DNA of 64,000 nucleotides from Nocardiopsis suaedae (GTDB lineage: Bacteria; Actinomycetota; Actinomycetes; Streptosporangiales; Streptosporangiaceae). The notes below the pieces were generated by a model. It ran no database searches, was not told the origin of the DNA, and saw nothing but the letters and a program-made list of their open reading frames with translations. A program made the position numbers and the translations under genes. The stretch covers positions 1-64,000 of the forward strand of contig NZ_JAQFWP010000032.1 of assembly GCF_027706745.1 (NCBI RefSeq), in the 5' to 3' direction. Shown piece by piece: positions 1 through 7,237 of this stretch; within the stretch, counting starts at the first letter, position 1; every line of letters starts with the position of its first letter.

Positions 1-337
1 CCCGCACCGCGAGGAACCCGCCGCCCGGCAGGCAGGCCCGGGGAACCGCCCCGCTCGCGCCGTCGCCGCCCATCACGGCGACCACGCACACGCCCTGTGG
101 CCGACAGCGCCGCCGCTAGGGCCGCTGGCCTTTGTCGTCGCCGCCGTCTACCTGGCACTCCGGTGCCCCGGCGCCCGGCCGGGGCCCGGCAGCGGGGTAC
201 CGGCCGAGCCGCCGCCCACCCGCACCGCGAGGAACCCGCCGCCCGGCAGGCAGGCCCGGGGAACCGCTCCGCTCGCGTCGTCGCCGCCCATCACGGCGAC
301 CACGCACACGCCCGGCGGCCGACAGCGCCGCCGCTAG
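1..337 (+). CDS. C-terminal end of a membrane protein (partial, enters from left edge)
   Basis: Frame 2 is open from the window edge to a TAG at 335-337. The translation contains a His-rich stretch (HHGDHAHA, codons from base 71) followed at once by a hydrophobic helix (GPLAFVVAAVYLALRC), like the last segment of an integral membrane protein. After that the frame runs into a second, out-of-register copy of the same DNA, so the final 50 or so residues are proline/arginine-rich and probably not native. The equivalent segment in copy 2 (frame 1) ends at a TGA at 406-408, which may mark where the ancestral protein ended. The family cannot be named from this fragment. Confidence 0.35.
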   Translation, partial: PHREEPAARQAGPGNRPARAVAAHHGDHAHALWPTAPPLGPLAFVVAAVYLALRCPGARPGPGSGVPAEPPPTRTARNPPPGRQARGTAPLASSPPITATTHTPGGRQRRR

Positions 338-436
338 GGCCGCTGACCTCCGTCGTCGCCGCCCTCCACCTCACACTCCGACGGCCCGGCGCTCGGCCGA
401 GGCCGTGAGCGGGGTACCCGCCGTGCCGCCGACCCC
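1..436. repeat. Imperfect tandem duplication, period 218 bp
   Basis: Bases 1-218 and 219-about 436 are two copies of one unit. For example GCGAGGAACCCGCCGCCCGG recurs 218 bp apart, and AGCGGGGTAC recurs 217 bp apart after a one-base indel. Because 218 is not a multiple of three, the copies are read in different frames. Copy 1 keeps hydrophobic residues (ALWP, LAFVVAAVYLAL) that copy 2 has lost (ARRP, LTSVVAALHLTL), as expected if only copy 1 stayed under selection. Further copies may lie left of the window. Confidence 0.75.
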
Positions 437-440
437 CCTC

Positions 441-476
441 GGTGGTCGTCTCGGTGGTCGTCTCAGTGGTCGTCGG
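441..476. repeat. 12-nt microrepeat, three units, at the plsX stop
   Basis: GGTGGTCGTCTC occurs at 441-452 and 453-464, and a variant AGTGGTCGTCGG at 465-476. On the minus strand the units read GACGACCAC followed by TGA or CGA. The TGA in the first unit is the plsX stop, and the other two units lie just beyond it. Confidence 0.7.
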
Positions 477-1557
477 GGTGGCCCAGGCGGTGCAGCCAGC
501 CCGTGCTGCGGCCCGGTGGGGTCACTCGACGCCTGATCTGGTCCACGATCCTTCCCGCGGCCAGGTCCGCCGCCAGCATGCACGCCCGTTCGATGCCGCG
601 GGCGCGGCTCGCCCCGTGGGCGATGACCACCGTCCCGTTCAGGCCCAGCAGCACCGCCCCTCCAGTGCTCTCGCTGTCCAGGCTCTCCCGGAGCCCCCGG
701 AGGGCCTTGCGCTGCAGCAGCGCCCCCGCCCGGGCGCGGCGGGTGGAGGTCAGCGCCTCGTGCACCGCGTCGAAGGCGAAGCGCACCGTGCCCTCGACGG
801 TCTTCAGCGCCACGTTCCCCGTGAAGCCGTCCGTCACCACCACGTCCACCTCCCCGGCGAGCAGGTCGTGGCCCTCGATGTGCCCCCGGTAGTCCAGCCG
901 CGGCGGTTCGGCGGCCGTCGCCGCCAGCAGTTCGGAGCTCTTGCGCGCCAACCGGTTGCCCTTGCCCGGCTCGGCGCCGATGGTCAGCATCCCCACCCGC
1001 GGCTCGTCCACCCCGTGCGCCGTGTGCGCGTAGGCGGCGCCCAGGTGCGCGAACTGCACCAGCATCTCCGGCTTGGCGTCGGCGTTCGCCCCCGCGTCCA
1101 GCAGCACCGTCGGGCGCGGCCGCGTCGGAAGCACGACCGCCAGCGCCGCCCGCAGCACCCCCGGCTGGGTCCGCAACCGCACGGTGGAGGTGGCCACCAC
1201 GCCCCCCGTCGACCCGGCCGACACCAGCGCCGACGCGTCCCCCTGCCGGATCAGCTTGCAGGCCACCGCGACGCTGGAGCGCGGGCGCCGCCAGCTCGCC
1301 AGCGCGCCCTCGTTCATCGCCAGGGTGTCCTCGGCGTGCACCACCGGCACCTCGCCGGCCGCCCCGTGCTCGGCCAGCAGTCCGGTGAGCTCGGCGATCC
1401 GTCCCACCAGCACGACCCGCAGCCCGTGCTCGCGCACCGCGGACACCGCCCCGGCCACCGTCTCGGCGGGGCCGTGGTCACCGCCCATGGCGTCCAGGGC
1501 GATGACCGGGCCGCCGCGCGGCGGCCCGGCGGTGCCCGCGGGTCCGGCTTGGTTCAC
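463..1557 (-). CDS. plsX: Phosphate acyltransferase PlsX
   Basis: PlsX makes acyl-phosphate from acyl-ACP, the first step of the PlsX/PlsY route to lysophosphatidic acid; it is a peripheral membrane enzyme. The translation shows the family hallmarks: IALDAMGGDHGP (residues 19-30), ALVSAGSTGGVVA (110-122) and LLDAGANADAKPEMLVQFAHLG (152-173). The frame is open further upstream to 1788, but that extension is low-complexity Arg/Pro sequence. The GTG at 1557 begins just before the first conserved strand, has GAGGAT upstream, and gives 364 aa, close to the usual 330-350. The usual partner genes rpmF and rnc are absent here. The stop codon lies in a 12-nt microrepeat. Confidence 0.92.
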   Translation of the reverse strand: MNQAGPAGTAGPPRGGPVIALDAMGGDHGPAETVAGAVSAVREHGLRVVLVGRIAELTGLLAEHGAAGEVPVVHAEDTLAMNEGALASWRRPRSSVAVACKLIRQGDASALVSAGSTGGVVATSTVRLRTQPGVLRAALAVVLPTRPRPTVLLDAGANADAKPEMLVQFAHLGAAYAHTAHGVDEPRVGMLTIGAEPGKGNRLARKSSELLAATAAEPPRLDYRGHIEGHDLLAGEVDVVVTDGFTGNVALKTVEGTVRFAFDAVHEALTSTRRARAGALLQRKALRGLRESLDSESTGGAVLLGLNGTVVIAHGASRARGIERACMLAADLAAGRIVDQIRRRVTPPGRSTGWLHRLGHPDDH

Positions 1558-1907
1558 GTGTGGATCCTCACTGCTCCGCCGGGGTGCGGCGGTGGCCCGC
1601 CGTGCCCCGGTCCGACGTCTTCTCGCACGTGGTGGGGGGTGTGCCCGCCCAGGGGGCAAGCGTATGCCTCGGCCGTCGGGAGCGCGCGGGGCGCCCCGGT
1701 CGTTCGAGGTCAGGAGGGTATTTGTGGAAAGTGGGTAAGAATCAGCGAAGATCGGGTATATCGGTCCGCTGGTCAGGAGGGTGACCACTCCGGGCCCGAC
1801 AACCCATACGAGATCTCGCCGGGCGCCCCCCCTCCTTCGCCGGGGGCGCCCGGATCAGGCCTGCCCTGCCGACGGCGGGGCGCCTGCCGCACCCTGAAGG
1901 GAGACGC
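1558..1907. other. Intergenic region between divergent plsX and kamA-like gene, with hairpin
   Basis: This 350-bp gap carries the divergent promoters. I see no convincing ORF in it. A 12-bp perfect stem is formed by 1819-1830 with 1842-1853 (CCGGGCGCCCCC against its complement). There is no T-run, and it lies about 55 bp before the kamA-like start, so it could be part of that gene's 5' UTR. An AT-richer stretch lies around 1719-1765. Confidence 0.5.
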
Positions 1908-3272
1908 GTGAGCTTGACGCAAGACGCGGCTATGTCCCCGTCCGCGGGACGTCGCTTCCGTGCCTACACCTCGAAGCACTTGGACGAGTTGACGGCGCGG
2001 GCCGGCCTCGGCGAGGACGAGCGGCTCGCCGTCCGCGCCGTCGCCACGGTGCTGCCGTTCCGGGTCAACAGCTACGTCATCGACGAGCTGATCGACTGGG
2101 ACGCCGCCCCCGACGACCCGATCTACCGGCTCGTCTTCCCGCAGGCGGACATGCTGCCCGCCGAGGACGTGGCCCGGATGGCCGATCTTCTGCGCCAGGA
2201 CGCGCCGAGGAAGGAGATCAACGCGGCCGCCAACGAGGTGCGGGCCAAGCTCAACCCGCACCCCGCCGGCCAGATGGATCTCAACGTGCCCAAGGTCGAC
2301 GGGCAGGACCCGCTGGAGGGCATGCAGCACAAGTACCGCGAGACGGTGCTGTTCTTCCCCAAGCAGGGGCAGACCTGCCACGCCTACTGCACCTACTGCT
2401 TCCGGTGGGCGCAGTTCGTGGGCGAGCCCGACCTGAAGTTCGCCTCCGGGGAGGTGGACCACCTGGTCCGCTACCTCAAGGAGAACCCGCAGGTCACCAG
2501 CGTGCTGTTCACCGGCGGCGACCCGATGATCATGGGCGAGGGGGTGATCTCCAAGTACATCGAGCCGCTGCTGGAGGTCGAGACCCTCGAGTCCATCCGG
2601 ATCGGCACCAAGGCGCTGGCCTACTGGCCGCAGCGGTTCGTCACCGACCCGGACGCCGACGACACCCTGCGTTTGTTCGAGAAGGTCGAGGCGTCCGGCA
2701 AGAACCTGGCCTTCATGGCCCACTTCAGCCACCCCAACGAGCTCGAACCCGAGCTGGTGCAGGAGGCCGTGCGGCGGATCCGCGCCACCGGGGCGATCAT
2801 CCGCACCCAGGCGCCGCTGATCCGCACCATCAACGACGACCCGGAGATCTGGGAGCGCATGTGGCGCACCCAGCTCCGGATGGGCATGGTGCCCTACTAC
2901 ATGTTCGTCGAGCGCGACACCGGCCCGCAGGACTACTTCGCGGTGCCGCTGGCCCGGGCCTACGACATCTTCCGCGACGCCTACAAGAACGTCTCCGGCC
3001 TGGCCCGCACCGTGCGCGGCCCGTCGATGTCGGCCACACCGGGCAAGGTGTGCGTGGACGGCGTCACCGAGATCGCCGGGGAGAAGGTGTTCGTGCTCCA
3101 CTTCATCCAGGCGCGCGACCCGGAGCTGGTGGGCAAGCCGTTCTTCGCCAAGTACGACGAGAAGGCGGCCTGGCTCTTCGACCTCGAACCCGCCCTGGGC
3201 GCGACCCACTTCCCCTACGAGGAGGCCCCTCCCGCGGACGTCTCCGCGCTGGTGGACCCCGCCCGCGCCTGA
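1908..3272 (+). CDS. KamA-family radical SAM protein (lysine 2,3-aminomutase-like)
   Basis: This 454-aa protein has the radical SAM cluster motif CHAYCTYC (Cys157, Cys161, Cys164), which binds the 4Fe-4S cluster that cleaves S-adenosylmethionine. It also has a GGD motif in FTGGDPMIM (about 202-209), as in lysine 2,3-aminomutases, and HFSHPNELEPE corresponds to the conserved HFNHPxE region. In classical KamA a lysine in a GGGGK loop holds PLP. Here the best candidate is the TPGK lysine near residue 387, so PLP use and substrate are uncertain. The GTG start at 1908 is preceded by AAGGGAG. It stands alone, divergent from plsX, with a strong terminator behind it. Family assignment is secure; substrate is unknown. 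Confidence 0.85.
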   Translation: MSLTQDAAMSPSAGRRFRAYTSKHLDELTARAGLGEDERLAVRAVATVLPFRVNSYVIDELIDWDAAPDDPIYRLVFPQADMLPAEDVARMADLLRQDAPRKEINAAANEVRAKLNPHPAGQMDLNVPKVDGQDPLEGMQHKYRETVLFFPKQGQTCHAYCTYCFRWAQFVGEPDLKFASGEVDHLVRYLKENPQVTSVLFTGGDPMIMGEGVISKYIEPLLEVETLESIRIGTKALAYWPQRFVTDPDADDTLRLFEKVEASGKNLAFMAHFSHPNELEPELVQEAVRRIRATGAIIRTQAPLIRTINDDPEIWERMWRTQLRMGMVPYYMFVERDTGPQDYFAVPLARAYDIFRDAYKNVSGLARTVRGPSMSATPGKVCVDGVTEIAGEKVFVLHFIQARDPELVGKPFFAKYDEKAAWLFDLEPALGATHFPYEEAPPADVSALVDPARA

Positions 3273-3314
3273 CCGGGGGCCGGGCACGACCCCACATCGG
3301 ACCTTCCCCACCCG

Positions 3315-3348
3315 GGGCGCCCCGTCCGCTTCCGCGGGCGGGGCGCCC
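3315..3348. terminator. Bidirectional hairpin terminator
   Basis: A 15-bp stem with one G-U pair is formed by 3315-3329 and 3334-3348 around a TTCC loop. It lies between the convergent kamA-like gene and the MFS gene, so it can serve both. Confidence 0.75.
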
Positions 3349-3366
3349 TGCTGGACAAGGCCGGAT

Positions 3367-4992
3367 CTAGTCCTGCGACGGCCGCCGCGCCCGCGCAGGG
3401 GGCGTCCTCTCCGGCGGCCCGCGCATGTTGCGGGAGAAGGCGGTGGCCACCAGCCCGGCGGCCATCGCGCCCACCGCCACCCAGCCGACCTCGCGGAAGG
3501 TGTCGGTGAAGGCCTGCGAGAAGACCTGCCCGGCCAGCTCCGCCAGCCGGTCGGCCGCCGCCGGGGACACGCCCTCGGGCGGCGTCGGCGGGGCCGGGCC
3601 GCCCAGCTCCACCCCGGCGCCGTGCTCCGGCTCGACCGCCGTGACGAACGCGTCGCGGTCCTCCGGCGGCAGCGCGTCGGCGGCCGCCCGTGCCTCGCGC
3701 ACCGTGTTCGCCGCCAGGGACGCCTGCATCAGCGCCCCCACCACGGCGCCGCCCAGCACCGATCCGAGCTGCCGCAGGGTGTTGAGCACCCCCGAGGCCG
3801 CCCCCGCCATGCGCGGGTCGACCCGGTACATCGCCAGGGAGTTCATCGGCCCGAACACCGAGGCCACCGCCAGCCCCATCAGCGCCAGCGGCAGCGCGAA
3901 CTCCCACCAGCGCGAGTCCGGGCGGGCGCCCAGCAGCAGCCACCCCAGGCCGACGCAGAACAGCGCGAATCCGCCCATCAGCAGGTACTTGCCGCCCAGC
4001 CGGTCGACCCAGCGGCCCACCACCGGCGCGGCCACCATGGACAGCACCGACATGGGCGCCATCGTCAGCCCGGCGGCCAGCGCGGTCATGCCCAGGGCCG
4101 ACTGCAGGTAGATGGTGAACAGCAGCGAGTGCCCGATCATCGCCACCGACACCAGGGCGGCGTTGAGGCTCATCAGGCTGAAGTTGCGGTCGCCGAACAG
4201 CCCGAAGGGCACCAGCGGGTCACGGCCCTGCCGCGCGCGCTGCTGCAGGAGGAGGGCGGCGAACAGCACGGCGCTCAGGGCGAACAGCAGCGGGATGCTG
4301 ATCGGCCCGTAGACCGTCCCCCAGCCGAAGCGCTCCCCCTCGACCAGGGCGAAGGCGAGCAGCCCCAGGGCCCCGGTGGCCAGCGCGACCCCGGCGGGGT
4401 CGAACCGCGGGCGGCGTTCGGGCTTCGGGTCGGGTGGGATGAGGACCGCGCCCAGCACGAGCGCGAGGGCGCCGAAGGGGATGTTGACGAAGAAGATGAA
4501 CCGCCAGTCGAAGGCGGTCACCAGCAGCCCGCCCAGCGTCGGCCCGGCGACCGTCGCCAGGCCCGCCACCGCGCCCCACACGCCCATGGCGGTGCCGCGC
4601 CGCTCCGGCGGGAACACCCGCACCAGCAGGGCCATGGTCTGGGGCATCATCACCGCCGCGCCGATCCCCTGCACCGCGCGGGCGGCGATCAGCCACCCGG
4701 CGCCGGGGGCGAGCCCGCACAGCACCGAGGCGGTGGTGAACGCGGCGACCCCGACCAGGAAGAGGCGGCGCTGGCCGTAGAGGTCGCCCAGCCGGCCGGA
4801 GGTGATGATCAGGACCGCCAGGGCGAGGGTGTAGACGTTGACCACCCACAGGACCTCGTCGGCGGCGGCGCCCAAGCGCCGGATCATGTCCGGGATCGCG
4901 ATGTTGACGATCGTCAGGTCCAGCAGGGTCATGAAGAACCCCAGGCACAGGGCCGCCAGTACGGCCCACGGATCGCCCCGGATCGAACGCAT
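3367..4992 (-). CDS. MFS transporter, DHA2 (14-TMS drug:H+ antiporter) family
   Basis: This 541-aa integral membrane protein is a proton-driven exporter of the EmrB/QacA type. MFS motif A is GRLGDLYGQRR (residues 66-76) and the antiporter motif C is in GVWGAVAGLATVAGPTLGG (137-155). An Asp in helix 1 (LLDLTIVNIAIP) is typical of DHA2 pumps. There are about 14 hydrophobic segments, with an extra charged loop near residues 430-490. The ATG at 4992 has AGGAGGGG upstream. No adjacent TetR or MarR regulator is seen, so the substrate cannot be inferred. Confidence 0.88.
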   Translation of the reverse strand: MRSIRGDPWAVLAALCLGFFMTLLDLTIVNIAIPDMIRRLGAAADEVLWVVNVYTLALAVLIITSGRLGDLYGQRRLFLVGVAAFTTASVLCGLAPGAGWLIAARAVQGIGAAVMMPQTMALLVRVFPPERRGTAMGVWGAVAGLATVAGPTLGGLLVTAFDWRFIFFVNIPFGALALVLGAVLIPPDPKPERRPRFDPAGVALATGALGLLAFALVEGERFGWGTVYGPISIPLLFALSAVLFAALLLQQRARQGRDPLVPFGLFGDRNFSLMSLNAALVSVAMIGHSLLFTIYLQSALGMTALAAGLTMAPMSVLSMVAAPVVGRWVDRLGGKYLLMGGFALFCVGLGWLLLGARPDSRWWEFALPLALMGLAVASVFGPMNSLAMYRVDPRMAGAASGVLNTLRQLGSVLGGAVVGALMQASLAANTVREARAAADALPPEDRDAFVTAVEPEHGAGVELGGPAPPTPPEGVSPAAADRLAELAGQVFSQAFTDTFREVGWVAVGAMAAGLVATAFSRNMRGPPERTPPARARRPSQD

Positions 4993-5207
4993 TCGGCCCC
5001 CTCCTGCGCGGACCCGGTCATCCTATGTGCGCGGGGCGCGGCGGCCCGGGCGGATGCGGCCGGAGTCGGCGCGCCGCGCCCGTCTGGGGGATCACCGCAC
5101 CCGCGCCCCGGGGGCAGCGGCGGGGGTGCCTGCGTCGCGCAGGTCCTCCTCCAGGGGTGGGTGACGTGCGCCCCACCGCCGACGGAAGGCCGACAGTGCA
5201 CGGGGTG

Positions 5208-5219
5208 TTGTCAAGACAA
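5208..5219. promoter_or_regulatory. Palindrome TTGTCAAGACAA upstream of glkA
   Basis: A perfect 12-bp inverted repeat (TTGTC-AA-GACAA) lies about 60 bp before the glucokinase start, in the 285-bp gap shared with the divergent MFS gene. TTGTCA could also act as a -35 box. No protein can be assigned to it. Confidence 0.25.
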
Positions 5220-5277
5220 ATGCACGTCAGGACCAATGGCCGGAGCGGGGGTGCGGCGGCGGTAAAGTGGGCAGGCC

Positions 5278-6318
5278 ATGGCACTGAGAAGCAGGGGGCG
5301 TCGGCGCGGGCTCGTCATCGGCGTCGACATCGGGGGCACCAAGGTCGCCGCAGGGGTGGTCAACCCGGCGGGGCGGGTGCTGGCCCGCGGGCGCGCGCAT
5401 ACCCCCAACCGCAGCAAGAGCCCCAAGGTGGTCGAGGACACCATCGCCGGCGTGGTCGACGAGCTGCGCCGGGAGTACCCGGTGACCGCGGTCGGCGTGG
5501 GCGCGGCCGGGTTCGTCGACCGGGACCGCTCCTCGGTGCTGTTCGCCCCGCACCTGTCGTGGCGCGGTGAGCCGCTGCGCACCGCGCTGAGCGCCCGCCT
5601 GGGGCTGCCGGTGGCGGTGGAGAACGACGCCAACGCCTCGGCGTGGGCGGAGATGCGGCTGGGCGCCGGGCGCGGCTCCTCCGACGCGGTGGTGGTGAAC
5701 CTGGGCACCGGCATCGGCGGAGCCGTGGTGCTGGACGGGGCGCTGTACCGGGGGCGGCACGGCATCGCGGGGGAGTTCGGGCACATGGTGGCGGTGCCGG
5801 ACGGGCACCGCTGCGAGTGCGGCAACCGGGGGTGCTGGGAGCAGTACGCCAGCGGCAACGCGGTCACCCGTGAGGCGCGCGAACTGGCGGCGGCCGACTC
5901 GCCGGTGGCCCGCGGGCTGCTGCAGGCGGTCGGCGGCGACCCGTCGCGCATCACCGGCCCACTCGTCGCCGAGCTGGCGGCCGAGGGCGACCGCGCGTGC
6001 GTGGAGGTGCTGGAGGACGTCGGCCGGTGGCTGGGCAAGGGCCTGGCCGACCTGGCGGCCGCCTTCGACCCGGAGGTGTTCGTGATCGGCGGCGGGGTGT
6101 CGGAGTGCGGCGACCTGCTCCTGGGGCCGGCGCGCACGGCCTACCGCAGGAACCTCACGGGGCGGGGCTACCGCCCGGAGGCGAGGATCGTCCGGGCCGA
6201 GCTGGGCAACGAGGCGGGCCTGGTGGGCGCGGCACTGCTGGCGCGGGAGGATCCGCCCCAACGGATCCGGGGCGCGGGCCGCGGATCCCGCCGCATCACC
6301 CGCCGGAGGGCCCGGTAG
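5278..6318 (+). CDS. glkA: ROK-family glucokinase
   Basis: This cytoplasmic sugar kinase of 346 aa phosphorylates glucose with ATP and, in streptomycetes, also takes part in carbon repression. The phosphate-1 motif is GVDIGGTK (residues 15-22). ENDANA (114-119) carries the catalytic Asp116. GHMVAVPDGHRCECGNRGCWE contains the His and three Cys that bind zinc in ROK proteins (CECGNRGC at 178-185). There is no N-terminal DNA-binding domain, so it is a kinase, not an NagC/XylR-type repressor. The ATG at 5278 follows a weak GGCAGG. The C-terminal tail is Arg-rich. It is monocistronic, followed by a long inverted repeat. Confidence 0.87.
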   Translation: MALRSRGRRRGLVIGVDIGGTKVAAGVVNPAGRVLARGRAHTPNRSKSPKVVEDTIAGVVDELRREYPVTAVGVGAAGFVDRDRSSVLFAPHLSWRGEPLRTALSARLGLPVAVENDANASAWAEMRLGAGRGSSDAVVVNLGTGIGGAVVLDGALYRGRHGIAGEFGHMVAVPDGHRCECGNRGCWEQYASGNAVTREARELAAADSPVARGLLQAVGGDPSRITGPLVAELAAEGDRACVEVLEDVGRWLGKGLADLAAAFDPEVFVIGGGVSECGDLLLGPARTAYRRNLTGRGYRPEARIVRAELGNEAGLVGAALLAREDPPQRIRGAGRGSRRITRRRAR

Positions 6319-6357
6319 GCCCCGTCCGGAGTCCTCCGGCGTCTCGGCCCCCGGATT

Positions 6358-6425
6358 CCCGTTGATCTCGGGAAAAACGACGCTACAAGCGCGGTTTTAG
6401 CGTCGTTTTCCCCGAGATCAACGGG
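6358..6425. repeat. 28-bp near-perfect inverted repeat
   Basis: The arms 6358-6385 and 6398-6425 are complementary at 27 of 28 positions around a 12-nt loop. The arms begin CCCGTTGATCTCGGG and then contain an AAAAACGACGCTA block, which is A/T-rich for this genome. It lies 40 bp after glkA and before the convergent lipoprotein gene, so it can terminate both. Its size and composition also suit a small palindromic mobile element (REP/MITE-like). Confidence 0.7.
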
Positions 6426-6551
6426 GACTCCACCACTCCAGCGGACACCACCCCTCTTCGGTGGTCGCCGCCCTTCGTCGCCGCCGTCAGGGGCGGAGCG
6501 CGGAAGCGGTCCTTCCGGTGTCGCCCGGCGGTAGGCCGACGCCGGTGGGCC

Positions 6552-7025
6552 TCACGGCACAGGGACCGTCATCGTCTCGCCGCCGTACCCGTTGGTGCTG
6601 TCCCGGGCCTCGACGGTCACCTCTTCGGTGTCGTCCGGGATCTCGACTCCGCGCTGGGTCCGGGTGAAGGGCTGTTCATCCGCGTGGTCGTGGGCCAGCA
6701 CGTGCTCGCCGAGAACCGTGCCGTCCGGACCCAGCACCCGCCATCCGTCGGCGTACCGTTCGGGCGTGTCATAGGGGGAGCTGATGGTGACGGCGAAGTC
6801 GTAGCCCGCGTTCCCTTGGGTGACGGCCACGTCGACGACGTCGGGGAACTCCTGGTCCTGCGCCGCTCCGTCCTCCGAGCCGCCGGTGCCCGCGGGGTCG
6901 GACACGTCGGCCGGGGGGCTCGCGCCGCCGCCTGTGCCGGAGGGCGGCGAGGACTCCTGCCCGGTGCACGCGGCGGCCGTGAGGAGGGCTCCGGCGAGGA
7001 GGGCGGTCGTCGGAAAGCGTCCCAT
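6552..7025 (-). CDS. Small secreted lipoprotein, unknown function
   Basis: This 157-aa protein has a lipoprotein signal: MGRF, a hydrophobic core, then LTAAAC with the lipidated Cys at residue 20. A Gly/Ser/Pro linker (residues 24-58) leads to a beta-rich domain of about 95 residues. That domain resembles the FxxE/DUF-type extracellular Ig-like modules common in actinobacterial lipoproteins, with no named hit. The ATG at 7025 has TAGGGA upstream. The frame opens further up, but the longer version would bury the signal peptide. It is probably membrane-anchored outside the cell. No operon partner is seen. Confidence 0.7.
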   Translation of the reverse strand: MGRFPTTALLAGALLTAAACTGQESSPPSGTGGGASPPADVSDPAGTGGSEDGAAQDQEFPDVVDVAVTQGNAGYDFAVTISSPYDTPERYADGWRVLGPDGTVLGEHVLAHDHADEQPFTRTQRGVEIPDDTEEVTVEARDSTNGYGGETMTVPVP

Positions 7026-7237
7026 GCGGCCGTCCCTACCCCGGAGCCGCGACCGCACACCGGGCGCCGCCCCCGCGCCTCCGGTGCGCCGGCCGGGCGT
7101 CCCCGCGGCGTCCGTTGTGCACCGTGGACATACGTTCGCGCTGATTGCGCCGTTTCGGGACCTTGATCACTCCGTGGCGGCGGTGGTTTAAAGGTCCCCT
7201 GGTCACCCTCGCTACCCCCGAGACGGAGGGGTCCCCC

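Noticed and set aside
463-1788. plsX start at 1788
   Set aside because: The extra 77 residues are not conserved-looking (Arg/Pro-rich) and the GTG at 1557 has its own ribosome site just before the first conserved strand.
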